A stretch of 29,781 bases of DNA from NCBI GenBank assembly GCA_002384055.1, contig DGAU01000016.1:18943-48723 (forward strand). The letters are read 5' to 3'. The notes beneath the pieces were generated by a model, which made no database searches, had not been told where the DNA came from, and saw nothing but the letters and a program-made list of their open reading frames with translations. Shown in pieces: positions 23,387-29,781 of this stretch. This stretch comes from Flavobacteriaceae bacterium UBA4022 (GTDB lineage: Bacteria; Bacteroidota; Bacteroidia; Flavobacteriales; Flavobacteriaceae). Both the position numbers and the translations under genes were made by a program. Position 1 is the stretch's first letter. Each line of letters starts with the position of its first letter.

Positions 23387-23511
23387 TAAAATTATTTTGT
23401 TTAATTATTTAGGAAACAAGTTAAACATTATTTATATTTACTCCATAATAATAGAATTGCTATGAAGAAGATTTAATCTTCACTCTATTATTTTATTGGT
23501 TAGGTTGTTTA

Positions 23512-23539
23512 AATAGAGGTGCAGAGGTGCACCTCTATT
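23512..23539 (-). terminator. Hairpin after the symporter gene
   Basis: Perfect 12-bp stem, 23512-23523 with 23528-23539, with loop GAGG, 22 nt past the symporter stop codon. On the minus strand it is followed by only a short ATTTAAAC, so it may be a weak or factor-assisted terminator. The rest of the 246-bp spacer (23315-23560) is AT-rich with only the htpG inverted repeats. Confidence 0.6.
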
Positions 23540-23560
23540 GCTTTATAGGCCTATTCCAAA

Positions 23561-25036
23561 TTATTTATTCCGCCAGGTTATGCGTTCGCGAATCAGCCAA
23601 AGCCCAAAGAAAGTCAATAGTCCGTTCAGGGGCAGCAGTTCATAGCCCACACGATAGCCTCCAATTAATTCTGGAGGAATCGCTCCAATCAAGGTAATGA
23701 TACCCACACTCATTAGGGTTACGATCAAAACCCATCGATCCTTGATGTTGTAAGGGGTGAAGATGCCAAACATAAATAGGCCGAGTAAGGGTCCGTAGGT
23801 ATATCCTGCCACGGTAAGTAAACTATCAATGACATTGGCGTTCAGAATATGTTTGAAGATGATGATCACGACGATCAAGACAACACTCATGCCAACATGC
23901 ACCCATTTTCTTATGGATTTTTGTTCTGATTCTGGGCGTTTTTCAATCGTTAAAAAATCGACACAAAAACTTGTGGTTAATGAGGTCAGGGCACTATCCG
24001 CACTGGAATAGGCTGCCGCGATAAGCCCGAGTAGAAAGGTCACCGAAAGGGTGAGGCCCATAGTGCTGTTGAGCGCAATTTCGGGGAAAAGAAGATCGGT
24101 TTTTGATTTGCCATCCATCAGCGGTAGGGCGATGCCAAACGACTCAGCATAAATGAATAATAGGGCCCCTAGAATCAAAAATATATAAGTCACACCAGTA
24201 AGGACCACACTAAAGCTCAACATGTTTTTCTGGGCGTCACGCAGGGATCGGCAGGTCAGGTTTTTTTGCATCATGTCTTGGTCTAATCCCGTCATGCATA
24301 TGGTAATAAAGGCACCGCCAATAAATGATTTCAAAAAATGATTTTTTTCAAGCAACGAATCCCATATAAACACCTGGTTATAGCGCCCAAAGGCTTCAGA
24401 ATTTAGAAATTCAAAAAAGGTCAAATCCAGTGCATCTAGAATCAGGCTCACCGACAATACCAGGGCAGTCACCATAAAAAGTGTTTGCAGGGTGTCGGTC
24501 CAAACGATGGTTTTGATGCCGCCTCGATTGGTGTAAACCCAGATTAAGGCGATCGATAGAATGACGGTCCATTCAAAACTAATACCAAGGGCATTAAAGA
24601 CAAATTGTTGCAAAACAAGAGCCACCAAAAACAATCGAAATGAAGCGCCAAGGATACGCGATACCATGAAGTAAAATGCTCCGGTTTTATAACTCAAGGT
24701 GCCAAATCGGGTGTCGAGGTACTGATAAATGGAGGTGACATTTTGCCGGTAGTAAATGGGAAGCAATACATAGGCCACAAAGAGGTAGCCAACGAAATAA
24801 CCCAAGACCACCTGAAAATAACTAAAGTGAGACCCGCCAACCCAGCCAGGCACCGAAAGAAAAGTAACCCCACTCAATGAAGCCCCGATCATTCCAAAGG
24901 CCACTAAATACCATGGCGATTGTTTTGATCCGCTAAAAAAAGCGGTATTACTGTCGTCTTTGCCGGTCAGTACCGAAATAAAAACTAATACGGCAAAATA
25001 GCCGGCAATGGTCAGTAAAATTAAACTCGGTTCCAT
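23561..25036 (-). CDS. Sodium:solute symporter (SSS family)
   Basis: Inner-membrane Na+-coupled transporter of 491 aa with about 13 hydrophobic segments and the LeuT-type fold expected for the family. The family signature is near the N-terminus (GMIGASLSGVTFLSVPGW). The TM8-equivalent Na+-site segment AAAYSSADSALTSLTTSF is present, with the Ser/Thr residues that bind sodium. The substrate cannot be deduced; relatives carry sugars, proline, sialic acid or pantothenate. The start MEPSLILLTIAGY fits the first membrane helix. It is divergent from the secreted beta-propeller gene, with 112 bp between them. Confidence 0.93.
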   Translation of the reverse strand: MEPSLILLTIAGYFAVLVFISVLTGKDDSNTAFFSGSKQSPWYLVAFGMIGASLSGVTFLSVPGWVGGSHFSYFQVVLGYFVGYLFVAYVLLPIYYRQNVTSIYQYLDTRFGTLSYKTGAFYFMVSRILGASFRLFLVALVLQQFVFNALGISFEWTVILSIALIWVYTNRGGIKTIVWTDTLQTLFMVTALVLSVSLILDALDLTFFEFLNSEAFGRYNQVFIWDSLLEKNHFLKSFIGGAFITICMTGLDQDMMQKNLTCRSLRDAQKNMLSFSVVLTGVTYIFLILGALLFIYAESFGIALPLMDGKSKTDLLFPEIALNSTMGLTLSVTFLLGLIAAAYSSADSALTSLTTSFCVDFLTIEKRPESEQKSIRKWVHVGMSVVLIVVIIIFKHILNANVIDSLLTVAGYTYGPLLGLFMFGIFTPYNIKDRWVLIVTLMSVGIITLIGAIPPELIGGYRVGYELLPLNGLLTFFGLWLIRERITWRNK

Positions 25037-25113
25037 GGTGCTGGGCTTTATACGTTCCGGTAAAAATACAAAGTTTAGTGGCCTTCACTTTATATTTTTC
25101 ATACTTTTAGACT

Positions 25114-25127
25114 CCGATATTTATCGG
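25114..25127. other. Palindrome in the symporter/propeller spacer
   Basis: CCGATA-TT-TATCGG, a 14-nt inverted repeat 21 nt upstream of the start at 25149. It could be a small operator between the divergent genes or a leader hairpin. No clear TAnnTTTG promoter was found for either gene in this spacer. Confidence 0.3.
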
Positions 25128-25148
25128 CATTTCATAAATAAAAAACAT

Positions 25149-27650
25149 ATGACTTCTAAGCTTTTTATCCTCATGGCCTTTTTAGCCACTCCTCTTAGTG
25201 GCCTTTGGGCGCAAGATTATCTCGAAATGATGCAATCTGACAGCTATACGGTCAGCCAAGTTGTCGCTGAAGCAGAGGCCTATTTTGCCTTGAATGACAA
25301 GGGACAAGGGTCAGGTTATGTGCCTTTCAAACGATGGGAGTATATGGCCAATCGACTCAAAGACCAGGAGGGCTATCTGCCCAATACGTTGGACCGAATG
25401 AACGTCTTGGCCCAATACAACGCCTATCTCAATCAAACAGCATCTTCGCGTGCTTCGCTTTTTGATAACTGGGAAGAATTAGGACCTAAAAGTTGGAATG
25501 CAACAACCCATTGGAGCCCAGGAGTTGGTCGGGTGACCGGCTTATCTGTTCAGGCCGGTAACGAGCAGCATATGATTATTGGTGCAGAGACCGGTGGTGT
25601 ATGGCGCACCTTCAACGGCGGAACAACATGGGAGCCTCTGAGTGATTATTTGACCAACCTACGGGTATATGCTGTGACCATTGATCCATCTGACCCAGAG
25701 GTATATTATTTTGGTTCGACCGCTGGACTCATTTATAAATCCCAGGATGCTGGAGCCACTTGGTTTCTTCATGGCCAAGCGGGTTCAAGTGTCATTAATA
25801 AGATATTGATCCATCCGACCAATAGCCAAATCATGTTCGCCTCGGGGGAATATCACGGAATATATCGATCTATTGATGGGGGATATACTTGGGACCCTAA
25901 GATTCAAGGCGAAAATAGAGGTTACGATATTGAATTCAAACCGGGCAATTCGGATGTGGTATACGCCAGTGGTAATCGATTGCATGTGTCTCAAGATGGT
26001 GGAGACAATTTTGTAACCCATCCTGATTTTAATAATGTGCAGCCGATCATGATCGGTATTTGTGCCAGTGCCCCCGAAACCGTTTATGTCGTCCAAGCAA
26101 ACAATGGTAGTTTCGGTGGCTTATATAAATCTATTGATAGTGGCGAAACATTTACAGATCTTGGTCATTCGGGTCGCAATTATTTTGGGTATGATACCAG
26201 TGGTTTTAATAGTGGCGGTCAGGCGCCACGAGATATGGACATCACCGTCAATCCATCAAATGTCGATGAAGTACATATTGCCGGAGTTTTGACTTGGAAG
26301 TCCAATGACGGTGGCGTCAATTTTGATTGCACCTCAGACTGGATTCCTGGGAACGCACAATCGGCAGGTTTGGGGTATTGCCATGCCGACGTCGACTTGT
26401 TGGAATTTGTCAATGAAACCTTATATGTCGGCTCAGATGGTGGCCTGTTCAAAGCGACAGACACCGAAACCATTTCTGCTGATTATTATACCGATCTTTC
26501 TACAGGTTTAGGGATTCGTCAATTTTATAAAATAGGCGTGACCCAGACACCAGAGGTCGTGGTCACTGGTGGCTCTCAAGACAATGGTAGTTCTTTTTAC
26601 AGCGCCACCACAGAACAATGGATTGATTGGATTGGTGCCGATGGTATGGAAGGCTTTGTCGATAAAGACAATCCTAACCTTATCTATGGGATGATCCAAT
26701 TTGGCGGAATGTACCGTACCGAAAATGCTGGAGCGACGTTACTCAATCTGCCCGAGCCTGGATCTGGATCTGGCGAGTGGGTGTCGCCTTTTGAACAGGA
26801 TCCAAGTGTTCAAAATACGATTTATAGCGCCTTTGAACGCGTTTTTAAAAGCACCAACAAAGGAGGTAATTGGTTGCCCATTTCTCAGGACTTTGGTGCG
26901 GACCTCACACACCTGAAAATAGCCGCATCAGACAACCAAATTATGTATGCAGCGCGTGGTCCGCAATTTTACCGCACCATGGATGGAGGCACTACCGATT
27001 GGATATTGATGTCCCCTCCAGGGGGAACCATCAATTCTATTGCCATACACCCGTCGGACCCTATGCGTATTGCTGTAGCGGTCAACAGTTCGGCCAAAGT
27101 CCGCATTTCTAATGATGGAGGGGCGACCTGGAGCACACATCTTTTTAATTTACCCAATTTTAGTGCCTTGGCCCTTGTTTGGGACGATAATGGAGACAAC
27201 GGGCTTTACTTGGGTATGGATTATGGTATCTATTATATCGATGACATGTTTAGCGAATGGCAGCCCTTCAACACCAATCTACCTAACGTCATTGTCAACG
27301 AGTTAGAAATAAATCAAGCCAATGGAAAAATATATGCCGGCACCTATGGCCGCGGGTTATGGGCTTCCACCAAATATGGTTATGTCGTTGGTATAGAAGA
27401 CCAGCTCAGTAGCCAGTCGGTAAGGGTTTATCCTAATCCTGCCAAATCCGTTCTTCATATAGCATATAGTGGCCAGTTAAAAGTGAATCTGCAGGTCTTT
27501 GATCTTCAGGGTAAACTATTGATTTCCCAGCCGCAAATATGGCTCGATCAAAATCTAACGATACCTGTGGGCCAGCTGTCACCAGGGGTCTATTTTATGA
27601 GACTCACCAGTGCAAAGGGTGTCATGACACAGAAATTTATAAAAAAATAA
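25149..27650 (+). CDS. Secreted VPS10/BNR-repeat beta-propeller protein with T9SS sorting domain
   Basis: The protein is 833 aa. A signal peptide (MTSKLFILMAFLATPLSGLWAQ) precedes a helical N-terminal region (about 23-105). A propeller region (about 106-745) rich in BNR/Asp-box loops follows, for example NGGTTW, SQDAGATW, SIDGGYTW, SNDGGVNF, STNKGGNW and SNDGGATW. The last 76 residues, from VRVYPNPAKS to QKFIKK, are a type A T9SS sorting domain. The protein should therefore cross the outer membrane and be surface-attached or released. Such proteins are often labelled glycosyl hydrolase or sortilin-like, but no catalytic residues are evident. I use ATG 25149; an open frame from 25008 would overlap the symporter gene and bury the signal peptide. 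Confidence 0.9.
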   Translation: MTSKLFILMAFLATPLSGLWAQDYLEMMQSDSYTVSQVVAEAEAYFALNDKGQGSGYVPFKRWEYMANRLKDQEGYLPNTLDRMNVLAQYNAYLNQTASSRASLFDNWEELGPKSWNATTHWSPGVGRVTGLSVQAGNEQHMIIGAETGGVWRTFNGGTTWEPLSDYLTNLRVYAVTIDPSDPEVYYFGSTAGLIYKSQDAGATWFLHGQAGSSVINKILIHPTNSQIMFASGEYHGIYRSIDGGYTWDPKIQGENRGYDIEFKPGNSDVVYASGNRLHVSQDGGDNFVTHPDFNNVQPIMIGICASAPETVYVVQANNGSFGGLYKSIDSGETFTDLGHSGRNYFGYDTSGFNSGGQAPRDMDITVNPSNVDEVHIAGVLTWKSNDGGVNFDCTSDWIPGNAQSAGLGYCHADVDLLEFVNETLYVGSDGGLFKATDTETISADYYTDLSTGLGIRQFYKIGVTQTPEVVVTGGSQDNGSSFYSATTEQWIDWIGADGMEGFVDKDNPNLIYGMIQFGGMYRTENAGATLLNLPEPGSGSGEWVSPFEQDPSVQNTIYSAFERVFKSTNKGGNWLPISQDFGADLTHLKIAASDNQIMYAARGPQFYRTMDGGTTDWILMSPPGGTINSIAIHPSDPMRIAVAVNSSAKVRISNDGGATWSTHLFNLPNFSALALVWDDNGDNGLYLGMDYGIYYIDDMFSEWQPFNTNLPNVIVNELEINQANGKIYAGTYGRGLWASTKYGYVVGIEDQLSSQSVRVYPNPAKSVLHIAYSGQLKVNLQVFDLQGKLLISQPQIWLDQNLTIPVGQLSPGVYFMRLTSAKGVMTQKFIKK

Positions 27651-27655
27651 TTTTG
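27648..27655 (+). promoter_or_regulatory. recR: Possible -7 element ahead of recR
   Basis: TAATTTTG fits TAnnTTTG and overlaps the stop codon of the propeller gene, 12 nt before the recR start. No -33 box is visible, and A/T-rich sequence can produce this motif by chance. Confidence 0.35.
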
Positions 27656-27667
27656 TTGATTTAACCT

Positions 27668-28288
27668 ATGGATTTTTCTTCAAAATTACTGGCACAAGCC
27701 GTAGATGAAATGTCACTTTTACCTGGGATTGGCAAGCGTACAGCACTTCGCCTTGTGCTGCATCTGCTCAAACAGCCCAAGCAACGGACTCAGGCTTTGA
27801 GCGCAGCGCTCTCACGTTTGCGCGAAGAAATTAGATTTTGTGAGCAGTGCCATAATGTTTCGGATCAACCTTTGTGCGCAATATGTGCCAATAGCCATCG
27901 GGATTCTGAGGTCATTTGTGTGGTCGAGGATATCCGCGATGTTATGGCCATCGAAAACACGAGTCAATTTCGCGGGGTTTATCATGTTTTGGGGGGGAAG
28001 ATATCTCCTATGGATGGTATTGGTCCGCAAGATCTTACCATAGCATCGTTGGTCGAAAAAGTCAGCGATGGGCGTGTGCGCGAACTCATATTTGCCCTTA
28101 GCTCCACCATGGAAGGAGATACCACCAACTTTTATATTTATAAGCAAATTGATCCGGCTAAGGTCCTGATTACGACGATTGCCCGTGGTATTGCCGTAGG
28201 TGATGAGCTGGAATATGCCGATGAGGTGACTCTAGGGCGCAGTATTTTGCAACGTATTCCATTCGAATCTTCATTCAAACAATCTTAA
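27668..28288 (+). CDS. recR: Recombination mediator RecR
   Basis: RecR works with RecO (and RecF) to load RecA at gapped DNA; 206 aa and complete. In order there is a helix-hairpin-helix (LLPGIGKRTALRLVLHLL, residues 17-34), a C4 zinc finger (C58, C61, C70, C73), a Toprim domain (ICVVEDIRDVMAIE; later LSSTMEGDTTNFYIY) and the C-terminal Walker-B-like tail. It starts 17 bp after the propeller gene. The next gene begins 3 bp after its stop, so the two are probably one transcript. Confidence 0.98.
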   Translation: MDFSSKLLAQAVDEMSLLPGIGKRTALRLVLHLLKQPKQRTQALSAALSRLREEIRFCEQCHNVSDQPLCAICANSHRDSEVICVVEDIRDVMAIENTSQFRGVYHVLGGKISPMDGIGPQDLTIASLVEKVSDGRVRELIFALSSTMEGDTTNFYIYKQIDPAKVLITTIARGIAVGDELEYADEVTLGRSILQRIPFESSFKQS

Positions 28289-28291
28289 AGG

Positions 28292-29425
28292 GTGCAGCTA
28301 TCGGTCATCATTCTCAATTATAACGTAAAACACTTTTTAGTGCAATGCATTGCTTCTGTATTTGCGGCGACCAAAACCATCGATGCAGAAATTATCGTTG
28401 TAGATAATGCCTCGACCGATGGGAGTATGGATCTTATTCGCGATTTATTTCCGTCTATCAAGTGTATCCAAAATGACCAAAATATAGGTTTTAGTAAAGC
28501 TTATAATTTTGCGGTAGGGCATGCGCAAGGGGACTACCTGTGCATTCTCAATCCCGACACGCTAGTGGGAGAGCATATCTTTTCTGAGGTCTTGTCCTGT
28601 GCCGCAAGGACACATAACCTAGGCGCTATAGGGGTTCGCTATATCGATGGTGCGGGGATATTTTTGCCCGAATGTAAGCGGCAGGTTCCTTCTCCACTGG
28701 GCACTTTTAATAAGTTGATGGGGCGTTTAAATGCAACCCCAGGATATTATGATCATGCGCTGACTCCTGCTGCTCAAGGTCCAACAGATATATTGGCCGG
28801 TGCATTTATGGTGCTCAAAAAAGCAGCATATCTCGATGTTGGTGGTTTTGATGAGACGTATTTTATGTACGGTGAGGATATCGATCTGTCGTACAAATTG
28901 ATCAAAAGAGGTTATGTAAATTATTACCTCGGCACCTCGGTGATCCTGCACTACAAAGGGGAGAGTACCGATATGAATGCCGCTTATCTAAAGCGATTTT
29001 ATGGCGCGATGGTGCATTTTTATAAAACGCACCACAAGACCAACGTGTTTTCTATTTTGGGGGTTAAAATCTTTTCGCAGTTGATCATATACTGGCGTTC
29101 TTTAAAATTGACTGAGATATTGACGGATGATTTTATTTGGCAGGCCACTGTTTTGGTGACGACACAACATGATCTCGAGGGGCGGTTGAAGCGATGGTCT
29201 AAAGCACCTGTTAGGGTTATGGCTCCTGATTATTTTTCTGAAGAAGCTGTGTTAAAGAATACCATGGTTGTTTTTGATGCCGATAGTTGCGCTTATTGTG
29301 ATATCATTCAATGGATGGCGCGCAGCGAAAATAGCGGACTCCGTTATAGGGTAGTGCACCCCGAAGTGGGTTGTCTGATCGGGAGCGACCAGAGTACCGC
29401 AAAGGGCGAAGTGGTTGCGCTGTGA
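28292..29425 (+). CDS. Family 2 glycosyltransferase
   Basis: Inverting GT-A glycosyltransferase of 377 aa that would transfer a sugar in cell-surface polysaccharide or glycolipid synthesis; donor and acceptor are unknown. Visible motifs are SVIILNYNV (4-12), DNASTDGS (38-45), the metal-site region ILNPDT (85-90) and the acceptor/catalytic GGFDETYFMYGEDIDLSY (184-201), followed by HYKGEST. Residues about 270-377 form an extra Rossmann-like C-terminal part (ATVLVTTQHD..., ending CLIGSDQSTAKGEVVAL). The start is GTG at 28292, read as Met (MQLSVIILNYNV), 3 bp after recR. Confidence 0.93.
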   Translation: MQLSVIILNYNVKHFLVQCIASVFAATKTIDAEIIVVDNASTDGSMDLIRDLFPSIKCIQNDQNIGFSKAYNFAVGHAQGDYLCILNPDTLVGEHIFSEVLSCAARTHNLGAIGVRYIDGAGIFLPECKRQVPSPLGTFNKLMGRLNATPGYYDHALTPAAQGPTDILAGAFMVLKKAAYLDVGGFDETYFMYGEDIDLSYKLIKRGYVNYYLGTSVILHYKGESTDMNAAYLKRFYGAMVHFYKTHHKTNVFSILGVKIFSQLIIYWRSLKLTEILTDDFIWQATVLVTTQHDLEGRLKRWSKAPVRVMAPDYFSEEAVLKNTMVVFDADSCAYCDIIQWMARSENSGLRYRVVHPEVGCLIGSDQSTAKGEVVAL

Positions 29426-29501
29426 TTCAAGATTTCTCAATCAAAATTGGAATTTAAGCAAACGAATTATAAATTAATCCCATAAAACCTCGAATTTTAA
29501 T

Positions 29502-29509
29502 TAATTTTG
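29502..29509 (+). promoter_or_regulatory. -7 element ahead of the E2 gene
   Basis: TAATTTTG, followed by CA, fits the Bacteroidota TAnnTTTG element. It ends 33 nt before the ATG at 29543 in a 117-bp spacer with no terminator-like hairpin. A matching -33 TTTG was not found at 17-23 nt upstream. Confidence 0.4.
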
Positions 29510-29542
29510 CAAAGGTTTTAACGAAAAAGGGACTACGTATTT

Positions 29543-29781
29543 ATGGCCAGATTTGAACTGAAATTACCAAAAATGGGGGAAAGTGTTGCTGAGGCGACCT
29601 TAACCAATTGGCTCAAACAAGTAGGCGATACCATTGATATGGATGAGCCTGTTTTAGAGATTGCCACAGACAAGGTAGATAGTGAAGTCCCGAGTGAAGT
29701 TTCTGGCGTATTGGTGGAGCAACTATTTGCAGTAGATGCAGTGGTGAAAGTCGGCGAAGTCATCGCCATTATCGAGACAGA
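29543..29781 (+). CDS. 2-oxo-acid dehydrogenase E2 component, N-terminal lipoyl domain (partial)
   Basis: Only the first 79 codons lie in the window. They encode a lipoyl (swinging-arm) domain: FELKLPKMGESVAEATLTNW, then EIATDKVDSEVPS, with Lys44 as the lipoylation site. This is the start of a dihydrolipoyl acyltransferase of a pyruvate, 2-oxoglutarate or branched-chain 2-oxo-acid dehydrogenase complex. The MGESVxEAT form points to the 2-oxoglutarate or branched-chain type more than to pyruvate. The gene continues beyond position 29781, so which complex cannot be decided here. Confidence 0.9.
   Translation, partial: MARFELKLPKMGESVAEATLTNWLKQVGDTIDMDEPVLEIATDKVDSEVPSEVSGVLVEQLFAVDAVVKVGEVIAIIET

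Noticed and set aside
25008..25148. N-terminal extension of the propeller protein from 25008
   Set aside because: It would overlap the start of the divergent symporter gene and put 47 residues ahead of a clear signal peptide.

Overview
The window looks like a chromosomal housekeeping region from a Bacteroidota bacterium, most likely class Flavobacteriia. Four observations support this. The RpoB, RpoC, EF-Tu and HtpG proteins have flavobacterial-style sequences. One secreted protein ends in a type IX secretion (T9SS) sorting domain. Shine-Dalgarno sites are largely absent, and many start codons follow A-rich leaders instead. Several genes are preceded by the Bacteroidota -7 promoter element TAnnTTTG. 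The genus cannot be fixed from the sequence alone.

Positions 1-13325 hold the translation/transcription supercluster on the + strand: tRNA-Tyr, tRNA-Gly, tRNA-Thr, tuf, tRNA-Trp, secE, nusG, rplK, rplA, rplJ, rplL, rpoB and rpoC. It closes with a very strong terminator directly after rpoC. The tRNA-tuf-secE-nusG-rpl-rpo order is ancient and is shared with Enterobacteria. A good promoter lies at 234-265, upstream of tRNA-Gly. Internal stem-loops sit after tuf, between rplL and rpoB, and between rpoB and rpoC. These are plausible processing or attenuation points that would set the stoichiometry of EF-Tu, ribosomal proteins and RNA polymerase.

Positions 13341-18288 carry a small DUF3467 gene convergent with prfC (release factor 3), then a decayed OmpA/PD40 outer-membrane gene that keeps its own terminator. 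Next come idi (isopentenyl-PP isomerase), a 6-pyruvoyl-tetrahydropterin synthase/QueD-family gene overlapping idi by 4 bp, manA (mannose-6-phosphate isomerase) and an 88-aa protein of unknown function.

Positions 18296-25036 are mainly - strand: a DUF4369 lipoprotein, an exported alpha/beta hydrolase, a DoxX-like membrane protein, htpG (Hsp90) and a sodium:solute symporter. One S1/P1-type nuclease gene is divergent on the + strand.

Positions 25149-29781 return to the + strand: a large secreted BNR/sortilin-like beta-propeller protein with a T9SS C-terminal signal, recR, a family 2 glycosyltransferase, and the first 79 codons of a lipoyl-bearing 2-oxo-acid dehydrogenase E2 gene that runs off the window.

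I found no insertion sequence, prophage, CRISPR array or defence island. The strongest non-routine signal is the OmpA/PD40 pseudogene at 15447-15897. After it come the regulatory stem-loops in the rpo operon and the architectures of the DUF4369, nuclease and glycosyltransferase proteins. No gene-free stretch exceeds 300 bases; the longest are 83-340 and 23315-23560, and both are described below.
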